64,000 bases of DNA from Rostratula benghalensis (GCA_013399305.1 VXAI01000138.1:1851757-1915756); one strand, 5' to 3'. Shown: positions 1 to 12,100, counted from the stretch's first letter. Notes: generated from the sequence alone by a model not told the origin. Numbers and translations: made by a program.

Positions 1-750
1 CTCCTTTCCAAGCTTCATTTGGAGAGCAGTGGGAGGTGTCACCATCCTTCCCTCTGCGCTGGCCCAGCTCCTCAGCAGAGATGGGAGGCCAGGGGGTGAG
101 GAACTGCGGTCTGGAGGATGGCCAGGATTGAAATCAGTGTCCATCCCTATGAGAGGAAGAGGCAGGACTCCAGGGAGGTTTTACTCAATGCTTTTCACAT
201 CCAAGTCCACACATGGCGAGGTTTTCCCAGCTGAGAAGAACAAAGAGAGCAGCACGGGCTGATGGGCTTCTCCCACTGCAGCCTGTTGGGAATGGGCACC
301 CCAGCTCAGACTTCAACCAAGTTCACAACACATTAGTATTTTTCTGTTGGTGTTTTGGGGGTTTTGTTATTTTTTTTCCCAACTGTGGAAAATGAGACTC
401 TGGGGCTATTTTTTCACCTTCAATTTGAGCATTTGTAGCTAAAATGTGATGGCAGGACTGTCTTTCAGACTGGAAATTCTTGCCTCACTGTCCAGCCCAA
501 AACGTGAAAGCATTCATAAGCTTCAAGGGACTCTGCAGTGGTGTCCTCTCCTTGTCCAGGAGATTTTGGGGACTGTTGCAGGGTTGACACAGGCAGGAGC
601 TGGGACATTTCTCTGGCTGAGAGCACGGTGCTGCGGTAGCACATAGCAGGATGCCAGAATCCCACCTCGGTGCTGGTCTCCTCCAGGAAAACGAGTTGCA
701 AAGCTTTCAAAGCCTGTGCACAGGTGGAAAAGAAGATCCTGTAGCACAAG
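1..750. other. Unique non-coding DNA, no gene seen
   Basis: Short open frames occur on both strands (29-262, 446-646, 465-749), but none has recognisable protein features or splice context. A G/T-rich patch lies near 345-380. I see nothing functional here. Confidence 0.6.
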
Positions 751-960
751 ATGAGACCTTGGCATTATTGCGTGCTGCCATTGTAACTGTATACTGTATT
801 GACACTATAAAGTATATTGCCATTGACCTGGGGATATTCGGTTTCCACGGGTCTGCTGCAGTTCAGGAGATAGATTACAGCTCTGAGTGCATAAGATCAG
901 ACACATTATGAAGCTCCCCATAAGAGTTATGACAGATGTGTCATAGTAACTTAGCCATAC
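750..960. promoter_or_regulatory. Weak candidate conserved non-coding element
   Basis: This balanced-composition block has a SOX-type CATTGT near 779 and a near-palindrome at 928-945. The arms TATGACA and TGTCATA are perfect inverted 7-mers around GATG. The half-site TGACAG resembles a MEIS/TALE site. The regulatory role is inferred from texture only. Confidence 0.22.
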
Positions 961-2560
961 TCTGAAAAAATATTAACTGTGACGTGTGTTGGTTTTTATA
1001 GGCTTATTTCACCCCATTATCCACTTAACCATCCAATAATGTACCAGGTATGTCCAACCAGTGGCAGGAGATATTTGCTGTGCTTTGACTTCCCCATGAT
1101 TTTGAATGGAAGTTCAGGATGAAATAGAGTCAGACATTCTGAAAAAACACTCAAATACTCACCAGTGGGGGAAAAGAATTCCCTTCCTCTCACTTTTAAT
1201 AATGTAGGTTTTACAGTACCACAACTGATAAATATTTTAGTTTTCAGATTTGCAAATTTACAGATTGAAAGGAGTACCTTTCCCACTTTCCTTTATAAAA
1301 TGTGGGATTCAACTGTTTTAAAATATTTGCTTTTCAGGTAGAAGAAAAATCTCAATAAGCAGTCAAAATTTCAGTCTATGAAACCACCACCTTGCATTGC
1401 CTCTGATTTGGATTTGTCCTTCCAAGCAGCTACTGTATGACCTAGTGAGGAAACAACTTCTGGAAGTGATTTTTCCCATATGATAACATTTTCCTTTTCA
1501 GTAAATGTGCAGAATAACTTGGAGAAAGAGAGAGATCCCCGACTGCACTCTCAATGCAAAAATCAGAGGGTCTTTCGTAAAGAACAGATTCTCCAGGAAT
1601 TCAGCTAACCCTTAAGCTGTTCTTGGTTTGGCCAATTCAAAAGCCTCTAATGTGAATACAATAAAACCACGTAAATAAGTTTGCAGGATAGAGGGAAGTA
1701 TAAAGCTCCTGCGCTGTCTTCCTTGCTTTCATTAAACATGTGCATATAAATATTTTATATATTCAATATAATATGTTAAAGATTTTGCAGACACACAGGT
1801 ATGAAGGAGCAAAATCAGATGTTATCCTAATAAGAACAGGACAGATACATGACTGGACTGAAATAGGACAGAAAAAACCATAATATTTACTTACCTATTC
1901 CTACACAATCATATTATTGAAAGTCTGACACTCAAGTTCTTTTGCTGGGTTGTTTTTTTTTTTTTTTTTTACAATGGTGGGCCATGAATTCAATAGGAAT
2001 TAGGAGCCACAATACTTTTTTTATCCTGATCTTTAATGTCTAAAAGCAAAAGCTAAGGGGATTTTTTTTTTGTTTCCTCTTCAAAATGGAAACATGTATT
2101 TAATAGCATATGAAACATTCCATGTCTTCCCCCTGCCCTGTTATCAGATAATGCTATTGCTGTAAGGTCCTCACTGCCGGGGGGTCTTCAGGAGACCTGC
2201 ACACGTGGCTTCCACAGAGTTACACCAGCGAGGAATTCACCCTGGGGTCTCTTTCTCTGCAGCACATGAAATAGGTGATGAGGCACAAGGTTTGAGAGCA
2301 ACCACCTTGAAACAGGCCAAGGTGTTTCCCAGCCCTGGCAGGAGTCACGTCGAGTTCCGCGGAGGGAGATCTGCTGAAGCTACACATTGTCCTTTTGTGA
2401 CATGAAGAGTCTCTGTTGGGTTGGGGACAGATACACCCAAGCCACTTCTGTCTCCTGCAAATCCTGCTCGGCTTCGTGCACTCAGAACAAATTCTAGGCG
2501 AGAGGCCACTGGGAAATTGCCCAGTTCTCTGCACCCGGTGCCCAGCTCTGTCAGACTGGC
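960..2560. other. Unique AT-rich non-coding DNA
   Basis: This AT-rich stretch holds a T18 run at 1953-1970, a T-rich patch near 2062-2071 and an AT-rich segment at 1741-1785. The overlapping short frames at 2205-2734 lie on both strands and look like chance. No gene seen. Confidence 0.6.
1953..1970. repeat. Poly-T tract (T18)
   Basis: Eighteen uninterrupted T. No retrogene-like or SINE body is visible next to it, so it is best read as a simple homopolymer. Confidence 0.9.
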
Positions 2561-2900
2561 TGCAGAATAATTTATTTCATACAGTTCCTCCGGCCAAGGA
2601 AAACATATTTGCGCCTTGTGGCAGGGAAGCTCTGCAATGAAGGCACTGTGTTGCAAATTATACACCCTGGGGGTTGACCTCAGCTCGTGTGCCTTCTGAC
2701 CTGTAGGAAACGCCAGGCAAGTAGACGGGGGCAAATAAGAAATGCACTTTATTGGTCCTTATGCCTTCAGAAATCAATTTATAACCAATGGGGTGTGTTA
2801 ACTTTTTCTTCACTTCATAAAAGTCCGTGATGAATTGATTTTGTTACTTTCTTATTCACAACCATACGCAAGGTAAAATTTGTGTCTAAAAGGCTGAAGA
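2560..2900. promoter_or_regulatory. Candidate conserved non-coding element
   Basis: This block mixes AT-rich cores (ATAATTTATTT near 2568, TGAATTGATTTT near 2831) with two CCAAT-type words in opposite orientation near 2752 and 2784 (ATTGG, CCAAT). It is free of simple repeats, unlike its flanks. Conservation is inferred. Confidence 0.25.
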
Positions 2901-3820
2901 AAGGACCCTTCAAAATGAAATATCGAGATGTTGGTTTAGGTCTCGCAGTGAATCTGGGCAGGGGGTGGGAAACGGCTCTGTAGCCCGACCCAAACCTAAT
3001 TTCCTAATGTTTTCTCTGGAACACATGTTTTAAAGGTAGATTGGAATACTTTTTCATTGAAAACCGCCCCCCCAACAAACCCCATTCCTCCTTCCTGTAT
3101 CCCAGAAACAGTTTATATGGAGGGAGCTGAATGCAATGTGTTACCTCAATCACCACCACGGAAATTCTTGTCACTTGGAGCCTCATCTGGGGCAAAACCA
3201 TCAAAGCTTAGAAGTCAGTGAGAGTGTGGTCACTGAATTTGGTGGGACCAGGAGCTCACCTTTCAGTTCCTCCCCTTTTGCTTGTGCATTCACAGGGGCT
3301 GTGACAGGAGGTACCTTTGTTGGTGGTTTACAAGTAGGACCAAGGGATGAGATCCTGCTGGCACAGAGGTTTTCTGAACATGAAGCATTTCTTCTTGAAT
3401 TGGGACTTCCTTCCAATCTTTCATATGACTTTAATGCCAAATAATTCAGAGGAGCCAGAAGTTTCCTCTCTCTTCTGACTCTCAGACCTTCAGTCAAAGC
3501 CACTCTTTAATATTTTAAAAAATATTTTTAAATCTTTCACAAGTTCTATGACCCCCTGCATTTCAAGATTTTTCTGCTGTGCAGATTTCACCAGAAAACT
3601 CTTTCAAGGCTTCTCAGTTATTACTTTTATCAGCTCCTGGGGAAGTTATCAGAAGGGGCAATTCCAGCAAACATTTTTCTGTGTGAGAATGGTAAACTCG
3701 AGCTTTAACTAGTGTAAGTCAAGACAGTTTCTACTGAAGTCCCAACAACTGGCATATTAGCATTCTTCAGAGAAAAACCCAGCACAGGAGCTACTCACAT
3801 AAGAAAAGTCACTCACATAT
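2900..3820. other. Unique non-coding DNA
   Basis: Contains a C-run near 3066-3073 and two overlapping, unrecognised open frames on opposite strands (3136-3444 and 3201-3503). There is no splice context or protein family resemblance. Confidence 0.55.
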
Positions 3821-3980
3821 GTGTTTGCCGGACCTCATTCCTAATGATCAAAGACACTGTATTATTCAAAAATAGTGCAAATTATGCTCTCAATTACACT
3901 AGTTCCAATGTGATATAACTCCTTTGACAACTCATTGTATTTACTTTGGCTTTCCAGTAGTGAAATCACTGGAGTTTCTC
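3820..3980. promoter_or_regulatory. Candidate element with two TCF/LEF-type words
   Basis: GATCAAAG at 3846-3853 and CCTTTGA at 3921-3927 are TCF/LEF-like words in opposite orientation about 70 bp apart, with a SOX-type CATTGT nearby. Words this short occur by chance, so the call rests on clustering within a repeat-free block. Confidence 0.25.
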
Positions 3981-6040
3981 TAGATTTACAATGGCATAAC
4001 AAAAATTTGGAATTTGGATGGGGAGAACCCATGGTTGACTGAAGATATAATTGTTCTCAAGAGCTGCTGTGCTCACCCTCCGTGAGAGGCTGCTGTAGGA
4101 AAGCTGTACTCACAGCACTTTGAGTGTGGGTATATTCTAACTGGAAATGAAAATGTTGCAGTGGAATGAAATAGTCTTGTGCAGGTATTAAAGCTGTAAG
4201 ATCTTTCAGCCTTTGCTGAATTTCAGGTATCAAATTCCTCTGTCCTTTCTGCTGGAAAGCCAGGGGATCTTTATTGCCTGGTAGAGTGAATTTCATTTGG
4301 AGTTGTACATGCTTGAACAGAACTCTGTGTTTTGCCATCCTCAGGGCTACTCTAAAGCAGTTTTCAATCGTGTCCTCTTTCCTCCAGGTAGTTCCTCTGC
4401 CCCATCCTGCTCCTTTTCCAAGCTTGGAGGTGGGAGAGTGGCCCAAGAGCCAGGCTGTGGCCTCTGTCTGCTGTTGGCTTTTCAGCCAGGTCATGCCACA
4501 GGGTGGGGGTATGGATCTGTGGATGAGGGAAAATACCTTCCTGAGAGACTCCCACAGGCCATGTCCTGTAAGGAACCAGCAGCGTGTCCAGCCTGTGGGA
4601 CTCGGAAACCACAACCTGGGGAGTCACGAAAGACCTCTTTTGAGAAAAATGGGAGGGACGTTGCTTTGAAACGTTGCAGAGCTGTTTCCTACCTGAGGAA
4701 ATGTGTGAAAGACTCAGCTCAGCTCCCACAAGGACTTCGCCCTGTTATCAAGTATATTTGGTTTCAGTCAACTTGCAAGAAAACAACTTTTAAATTCCTC
4801 GCTTTATTTAGGGGCTTCTGCTGAGCTCCACACCTCTCAACAGAAAGGCTGGAGAAGGAGGCAGTTTGTTAATTTTCCTCTTGAATTTCTCTTTCTCAGC
4901 AAGATTTGAGTGTGTAGCAAATTAAATCTTTCAGAATCACACCTACTGGTTGCAGGACAAGCACAAAGTCTACCCGTGCTGCTGTGTGTAGGGAGGACTG
5001 TAGGAACTCCGTCTCCTGCACGACTTTGTGTGTGTGACCTCCCTCGCTGCATCCCAAGCTACACCTTTTGGACTGGAATTTTATGGAACCATAATGGAAA
5101 GAGAAAGATTCCTCCCGCTCATACCCTTCTTTGTCTGTGACTTTCCCGATGCTCAGTTAGACACAACCCTCATAAAGAAATTGGCTGAAATTGGGGCCCA
5201 GAAGAAAGGGAGGTTTTGTGCGTAGGTGTGGGTATGTGGGAGGAGGTAGAAAGGGTAGCCTACCTACATTTTTAATAGGTTCTTTATGAGTGTGATACAG
5301 GTATTTTCCTATAATAAAACAGTAATGTTCCCAACCAGCAAGTGCTGTTCTTGGCATCTCATTTTATTCCAATTTGCTTTTCTTGCAACTGTGGGCAAGA
5401 TTCATGACAGAGCCATGCCTAACAGGTAGGTAAGAGAAGGCACTATTTTTTATACAAATAAATGTCATTCCTAAATTATCTACTTTTAGAGTACACCATA
5501 TGGTTGTAGCCTATCCATGCCTCTCTCCCACCTTCTAATTGGCAGCTGCCACAAAATACAGCAAGGTGATTAAACAGTGACTTGTTCCACTGAATCTGCA
5601 GCAAACCTACTGCCAAAACTGAAAACAAATGAGAGCTTGCAAATAACAACTAGTAGAACCGATTTACAAGTTCCCTTCAAAATGAATACACCCCTGAAAG
5701 TCATAGACTTGTTTTTTTAACAATAAATGGTGAATGCTAATTTAATGCAAGCTCTCATTTCCAAAATTTTCTTACAGAAAACAGACTGTACAATCCATAG
5801 AATAAAGACAGACCTACGAGTTGGAAATCAGGGAATAGGAATCTACTGTACTCTGCTGTTTACCTCCAGCTGACCTCGGGAATCTCATGTCATTTTGCTG
5901 TGCCCGTCTCCGGCTGTAAAACTCATGATCATCTACTCAGTTCCACAGAGCATGGAGGAAAACATCTGTAAAGGAAATCCAGCTGGGGCTGCACAGAGCG
6001 ATACCATGTCCTGGAGAGGTACCTGACTGAGTTCTCTTCT
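3980..6040. other. Unique non-coding DNA with chance open frames
   Basis: Four overlapping open frames of 121-185 codons lie at 4057-4824, two on each strand. They use the same DNA in different frames, their translations show no domain or family I know, and no consistent splice signals surround them. I regard them as GC-driven chance. The rest is plain unique sequence. Confidence 0.55.
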
Positions 6041-6330
6041 CCCTGGATGTATCACGAGTTTTGTTATTTAATTAGTCTTCTATATTCATTAATTATATTC
6101 TCTAATTCTCCCCTCTAGTCAGCTAGAACATTTCTGATGGGGCTCTTAATATTCCTACAGAGACCAGGACACGTGGTTCAAAGAACAGTTTAGGTTCTGA
6201 AACTCATTCATAATTAGAGATCAATTGTGAATTGGTTATTTCTGTTAGCAATATTTTCAGTTAGAATATTTCTATTTTCAGTTAGTCCAGATTTTATTAA
6301 GTTTCTAAATGAATGGTAGCACTTAGAACT
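6040..6330. promoter_or_regulatory. Candidate homeodomain-rich non-coding element
   Basis: TAAT cores are dense here: TTAATTAG at 6068-6075, CATTAATTA at 6087-6095 and TAATTA at 6211-6216, with further TTAAT/ATTAG words. The segment is AT-rich, which raises chance occurrence, but it lacks homopolymers. The enhancer role is inferred. Confidence 0.3.
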
Positions 6331-8640
6331 GAGGGCAAAGCAAGACATCCCTCATCAAAGTGATGTGTGTATTTTCGTATCATAGGAATGACAGTAATGA
6401 ACAAACAACTTGAGATGAATAACAGAAATGGCTCAAGAGACACTGTCAAACCTTACCTGAGGAAGGTAAGAAGGAAATATTCTTTCATTAAGATAAATAA
6501 GGGATAAATAAGGAATAAAAAATAATCATTTAGTGAAACCTGAGCTTTGAGGATTGTTTCGCCTCTTTGCAGACAACTGCTGATGAACAAGCTTTTGCTG
6601 CTCTCAATAATCTATGGGAGTTATATTACTTCAGGAAAAATTTTCTTCTTTACCTCTTTGCAGGCACCTCATTTGAACCTTCCACTGCTGGATTCTGCCT
6701 TCAAAAGAAAAAATGGAAGAGCTGTTCCTAGCTCATCTGGTTCTCAAGCTTTGGAAAAACGGTGTATCAGTGCTGGATAACACTTCAGCCTTCTGTTTTT
6801 CCTGCCATGGGCTCAAAACCACTTTACAAATTAAAATCATATTGTGAAAGAAGGGATCAAGTCTCACATTTCAGAATGCAAGGAGAGGGCCTCTGGCTGT
6901 AAGTCAAAGGTTGAGGGACATCCCGGCTCTCCTTACTTTGGAGGAAGCTTGGTCCTCGAGGGACACTCTTTCAGGTGTGCACTTTTTCTGCAGCAGAGCC
7001 ATGAGTTGGAATACCTGACTCAAAGCCACTTGGGCTTTCAATCTGATCTGCAGACCACAGTGTTAATTTTGGAGATAATACTGAACACAGATCATTTCTT
7101 TGGCCACACCAGCCAAAGGTGCGCTTTTCTATAGGAAATTTCTCTGTTTTCTGAACTGAATGCAAACTTTACTAATATTCCTGAAAGCCCTCCTTAGACT
7201 GATGGTAACAGTAAACTTCCCACCTTGCAGTTCCAGGAATAGAGCTGCTGAGGTTTTCCTGTACCAGCTCCAAAGGGCCAAGACAAACCCTAGTGCCGGT
7301 GGTTCCTCCAAAATTCTTCAGAAAGAATAGGATGTTTCCATCCACCACTGTATATTGACTCTTGCTATGCTTCTGACCTTAAATCATTTGATGACATCAC
7401 ATTGTCACTTTGAATCCATGTACAAATAAGCTGTATTTCCATTAGGGAATGTAAAGTGGTCCGTTTTGACTCACTCTGCAAACTGTTTATGGGTTACTTG
7501 CAGCTTTCGGGATTTTTACAAGAGAACATCCACTGTTCATTCCCTGGCCCAGCTCCAACTGGACATGTTAACTTTGCCTAATTTCCAAGACATTTGGTGG
7601 GAAGGCTTCATAATAGAAGCATGTTTTTCCACCAGGGAACTTATACCACTTTTTTAAAGTCTATTTTTCCCAGACAAATTAAACCTACTTTTTATGAGCT
7701 TCTTCTGAAGGGTAGAACAGTAGCTCGCCTTGTTAGATATTAGTGCTTCTGTTCGGAAGGGTGATCGTGTAACTGCAGGGCCTCAGTATTTTACACTTTC
7801 TGGAGTTCATTAACCAGAGGCTTCTGTATTTGAACCTGTAACGTTTTAGCTGGACGAGACCCAGAAAGCGAAATCAATCCCGTCCCGTAGCACAGAACTA
7901 ATTGTCATCATATCCAAATGTGCAAATATACAAGGAGAATATAGGAACAGAGGCAGGGGAAAATTGAGGGCTTTAGTTTTTAGGGTATTATGTTGCTGAA
8001 AAGTTTTTACATGCTTCCTCACTGACATAAAACACAAAATTGAAAATGTGTTTCCTATATCAAAATATCTCTACCAAATTGAATGGGTTTATATACCTAC
8101 ATTCATCTAATCAAATGCTTTCCGCTTAAGTCATTTGTTTGACCACATATTGGGCTGGGTGGGTGTTGGAGGGGGATCCTTCTTCTTGTCAAAGATTGTA
8201 ATGCCACCAGATAATTTTTCCAACATCTTTTTCCAGCTCAGACGCAAGAGCTGTGACCCAGCTCCTGCTCACTGCCTTCAAGAAATTAGACACTCTCTGA
8301 TTATTTACAATAGGCAATCTTTGATGAACCTATTGAGGAACACAATAGTATCTGGCCAGAAGGGGGGTGGTGGGGTCTGTGGCCACTTGTGCTCCATCTC
8401 CCAGGCCCAAAGGTGATTTTTTGCAAGGAGCTTTGTGTCTCAGGGGCTCTGAGGTCTCCTGCCTCCTGGTCCTTGGCCAGACCCAAGGGGAAGCTCAAAG
8501 CCAGTCTCAGTACTGACGTGAAGAGCACAGAACCTTTCACCTTCACCTAAAGTCTTCTGTAGTCATTGAAATGACAGGGAAGAGTGGAATCTCCTCCCAG
8601 TGACAATGTTATAGCAATTCTCTGGCAAGGCAGAGGAAAG
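6330..8640. other. Unique non-coding DNA
   Basis: No gene recognised. A small tandem A/T-rich repeat based on GGATAAATAA lies at about 6491-6526, and a CRE-like TGACATCA with a SOX-type CATTGT near 7392-7405. The remaining open frames are short and unconvincing. Confidence 0.55.
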
Positions 8641-8900
8641 CTCTCATCTTCTAATCGATGCCCTAATTTAAGAGTCTTCACAGAAGCTGAGTTGAGCCAA
8701 AATTAAATACGTTCTCCACCTTGGAGCCAAAGAGGCTATTAATAGAAAAGCAATCATTATCTCCCGCTGTGACTTACAGCAGCAGCATACTGGCAGCTTA
8801 ATTCCTGGAGCAGAAACGAGGGGTCTATGTCTAATCCGAGCAGATCCTTTCTAAATAAATACGACTATATTTAATTCATATACATTTTGAAAACTCCAAG
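8640..8900. promoter_or_regulatory. Candidate conserved non-coding element (MEF2-type, K50-homeodomain words)
   Basis: CTATTAATAG at 8736-8745 is a full match to the MEF2 consensus YTA(A/T)4TAR. TAATCC at 8832-8837 is an OTX/bicoid-type word, and AATCGATG lies near 8654. The block is repeat-free and ends in a T18 tract (8920-8937). Binding is not shown by the sequence. Confidence 0.38.
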
Positions 8901-8919
8901 GATGCTTCCAGAGAAGGGC

Positions 8920-8937
8920 TTTTTTTTTTTTTTTTTT
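8920..8937. repeat. Poly-T tract (T18)
   Basis: Eighteen T separate two candidate regulatory blocks. It is a simple homopolymer with no associated mobile element body. Confidence 0.9.
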
Positions 8938-9130
8938 AAGGTGTTGCCATATGGTTTTAATTTCTCAGAAATATATAGACTAGCTTGTTCGCTGAGAAAG
9001 CTGTGCCAAAAGGGGCATGTCAAGATAGCTGAAAATGTAATTTAACATCTAGTCTTCTCCTATAGCAACTCGTTCCTAATGCAGCGCTAACGCTTCCAAC
9101 TGGAAAATAAAACACACAGTTAAAGGATGA
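8938..9130. promoter_or_regulatory. Candidate conserved non-coding element
   Basis: This repeat-free block contains an E-box CATATG at 8948-8953 and several AT-rich cores, followed by a CpG-containing stretch near 9080-9092. It looks like the second half of the 8640-8900 element, split by the T-tract. Confidence 0.32.
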
Positions 9131-10244
9131 AATCTAAAATATTTATAATTTACTAGATATGGAAAAGTAACTATTTTTTATTTCCTGTACTCGTTACACT
9201 TATCTGGTGTCTAATAATTTTGACAACCCTTTTGAAAAAGTTAGATAGCATTTTAGTTAGATAGCTATTGCAGTTAGATATTTAGCAGAGTTAGGCAAAT
9301 AAACCACACAGATTTAAGGGCATTAAAAATTCTGTGGAACGATAAAGGTTTAAGCTCCAAAATTATGGCACTGGCAATGAAAAGCCATGGGTATGCAGCC
9401 TTAGTTAAATTAATAAAATACATTAGTTAGATTTTGCAGTCAATGATTTCCTGACCACTGATGTTCACATCCTTCTCTCTACCTCTATTACCTATTTATT
9501 TTTTTTACTGAAATGTGAAGGTACTGGGTAATTAAAAGTGAATCTTACATTAAGGACCACCACTTCGGCAAAACATTTTCTGTGTAACTATAAACTAAAA
9601 AGTCTATACAGATATTTGCCATCACTGTGGTTGGTCCTTTTTCACACTATTATTATTTTGTCTCAGAACTCCTCTGTTTATAAAATAGGGACAGAAACAC
9701 AGACTAAATATAAATCAAATCGTCTTTGCACCAGAGGAAAAAAAAAATAGAACCCTGAATTCAGAATATTTCCAAATATCCTTTAAGGTGCTTAAAGGTT
9801 CCTCAGACGTAAACTTAAAATACTTTTTGTCCTTGGAAGAGGCTGAGAAGAATAACATATGTTATAAAGATGAAAAAGTTATTTATGGGTTAGTCTGGAG
9901 ATAGGAAACCTGTTTATCCCTGTGGGATTCTTCAAAGGGGGCATCATCCTTCAGGGCTGGGTGGAGGAAGATCTCACTGGGGTGCACATCATGGACCAGT
10001 ACATCCAAGGGAGCCCTCCCCAGACAATGTGCTCACCTTCCTCCTGGTTTTCCTGAGCTTTACAGACTCTGCCAGAATATGTCTGCCAATTTACTGGGCA
10101 TTTGAAACAGTGTTTTACTTCTGCATGTCCCCTGCCCCCTGTCAGTGGGTCATGGGTGATGTAGAGCCACATGAAAAGAAAAAGCAGCATGAGGAAAGCT
10201 GTAAGATAACAGCTTCTTTAAACATCAGAAACAGAAAATCAAGT

Positions 10245-10264
10245 AAAAAAAAAAAAAAAAAAAA
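10245..10264. repeat. Poly-A tract (A20)
   Basis: Twenty uninterrupted A. Upstream sequence shows no polyadenylated retrocopy that I recognise. Confidence 0.9.
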
Positions 10265-10645
10265 GTGGATCCTGTCTAAAATCAAGGAAGGGAGGAAATA
10301 GGAAAAGCTAAAAGGGGAAAATAATAATTATAGGCATGACAGTGACAGCCTTCACAATTGAAAGGGAAGGGGTTCATGGCATTTTGAAAGACTCAAGAAT
10401 GCAGCAAGACAAATTTAAAGGAAAAAGCTGGGAACTCACTTTGTAAATTCCCTGCCATGCAAAGAGAAGAAAGTAATCCCAGCAATTTTCCCTACTGCTC
10501 AAAGCAGGTAGATGTAGGAGTGCGGGTGGACCCTTGTAGTGATGATAAAACTCTGTCAGCTTCATTCATATGAGGGCACCAGCCCTTCCCATAACAGTAA
10601 AACACATTTCCTATTCTGGAAAAAATAGTAATAAGCCTCTTTTTC

Positions 10646-10668
10646 TTTTTTTTTTTTTTTTTTTTTTT
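10646..10668. repeat. Poly-T tract (T23)
   Basis: Twenty-three T preceded by a short C/T-rich stretch. It produces Lys- and Phe-rich spurious translations on the two strands. Confidence 0.9.
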
Positions 10669-10859
10669 AAACATTTCCCTTCATTTTCAGTATCTCCTCT
10701 CGTTCAAGCTTTTCCTGCTGGAGTCCTGCATTTTTGCAAGGTCTCTGAGTTGCCTGTTGCAATTCACCACCCAGCCCAGAGGAGATGGACAGGGTTTTGA
10801 ATGAATATTATACATGTCTAATCTTTCATTTCAATGATTATTTTTTTTTTTCCTCTAGA

Positions 10860-11030
10860 CAGTCATTAAGAAAATAGCCCATCACAGCCAAACCTCTGCC
10901 TTTACAACAATTATTGTTGTAAACAACATAACGTATTTGTTGTAAACGAATATATATTTTGGAGCTTGCATTTGCTTTCCATGAAACAAGCAGACTGATT
11001 ACCCAGGTGGCTGCATATGCTAGATTATTA
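10860..11030. promoter_or_regulatory. Candidate SOX/forkhead composite element
   Basis: Positions 10901-10911 and 10913-10923 are perfect inverted 11-bp arms around one T, giving ACAAT-T-ATTGT at the centre, two SOX-type words head to head. TGTAAACA at 10918-10925 is a full forkhead-type match overlapping the right arm. TTGTTGTAAAC recurs at 10914-10924 and 10937-10947. The words and palindrome are directly visible; factor binding is inferred. Confidence 0.4.
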
Positions 11031-11440
11031 CCCATTAGGACAAAATGCTATGAAGAAAAGTTTTGTTTTATAACACAGGTTTAGTCAGCAGGGGAGCAAA
11101 ATGCCATGTGCATTTTCAATGCTTTTCCACCTCAACTTTGCATTTCAGGCGGGAATATGTGGTGTATTTTGTGCAGTTTTGTTCTAAAGGAGGAGATGGG
11201 AGCACCCATCCCTGGGGCTGACACAAACTGGAGAGAAAGGGCATGTTTTGTTTAATGCAAATAAGTACATAAATCTGCAGATATGTTTTCACTGCCCTCC
11301 TGTTGACGTTGAATCCTGATGTTTTAAAGTGTAGTGTCAACGAGGGAACTCTCCTGCCTGCTTTTGCCAAAACACCCAGCTATTCTGGGACTGTGGGCAC
11401 AATTAGAGTACAATAGATTTCCCTTTTTCAAACTGGTTTC
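11030..11440. other. Unique non-coding DNA
   Basis: Nothing recognisable on either strand. The short open frames lack family resemblance. Confidence 0.55.
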
Positions 11441-11450
11441 CTACCGACTA

Positions 11451-11496
11451 CATATATATATATGTATACATATATTTTATATGTGTATATATATAA
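11451..11496. repeat. Imperfect TA/TG microsatellite
   Basis: An alternating purine-pyrimidine tract of TATA with ATGT interruptions, about 46 bp long. Confidence 0.85.
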
Positions 11497-11701
11497 TGTC
11501 CATGACTTCTTGTACTTTCAGTACTGTGAGCTCAGCCACCATGAGGTAGTTCACAGCTTCATCCTGACTGGGGAGAGGATTTCTGGGTCCAGGACCAGGG
11601 CTCTGGGAGCCTTTATTCCCTACCTCATGATGTCTCTGCGGTGCCACGTGCTGGAGAGTAATAAAATCTAGCAAAAGATCGGAAAAAACATCCACGTAAT
11701 T

Positions 11702-11744
11702 ATTGAGTCATTCATTGGAATGGAATTCATTGGAATGACTCAAT
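11702..11744. repeat. Nested palindrome and direct repeat
   Basis: ATTGAGTCATTC (11702-11713) and GAATGACTCAAT (11733-11744) are perfect inverted 12-bp arms separated by 19 bp. Inside, ATTCATTGGAATG occurs twice directly (11710-11722 and 11725-11737). The arms contain the AP-1-like TGAGTCA and its inverse TGACTCA. Function unknown. Confidence 0.8.
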
Positions 11745-11749
11745 GAATG

Positions 11750-12100
11750 GGTGTTGGAATGACATGCAATTAATCACAAGCAAGTATTAAACATCCATGT
11801 ATGTTTGTACAGTCCTATCTGCCTTGTCTGTGATCGTGTTCTGAGTGGAGGGAAACGTGGCTGAAGAAAGTCATCTTTCATCACCCTTCGGGACTTCCCC
11901 AGGAGCTGGAGCCCATGGGACTGCCCAGGTCAGAGCAGCCACCGGGGAACTATTTTTCCAGACTCTCTAGACTGGATTAAAATTTGCATCACATCCAGGT
12001 TGTGATCTGGTTGCAGCTCTGGATCTCCATCACTGGATGCTAATGGGCTTTCCTATGCTGTCCAGCGTGTTTTGTCACAGGCAGTGATGTGTTTCAGCCT
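11750..12100. other. Unique non-coding DNA
   Basis: Moderate GC with no recognised feature. It leads into a GC-richer candidate element. Confidence 0.5.

Larger units (their letters stand above)
9130..10800. other. AT-rich unique non-coding DNA with homopolymers
   Basis: GTTAGATA is repeated three times between about 9239 and 9281, and two long homopolymers follow at 10245-10264 and 10646-10668. The short frames here are AT- or homopolymer-driven. No gene seen. Confidence 0.6.

Noticed and set aside
4057..4824. Four overlapping open frames of 121-185 codons
   Set aside because: Both strands and several frames are open together, which reflects composition rather than coding. No recognisable protein.
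10245..10264. Poly-A run as the tail of a processed pseudogene or SINE
   Set aside because: Upstream sequence shows no retrocopy-like frame, RNA polymerase III boxes or target-site duplication that I can see.
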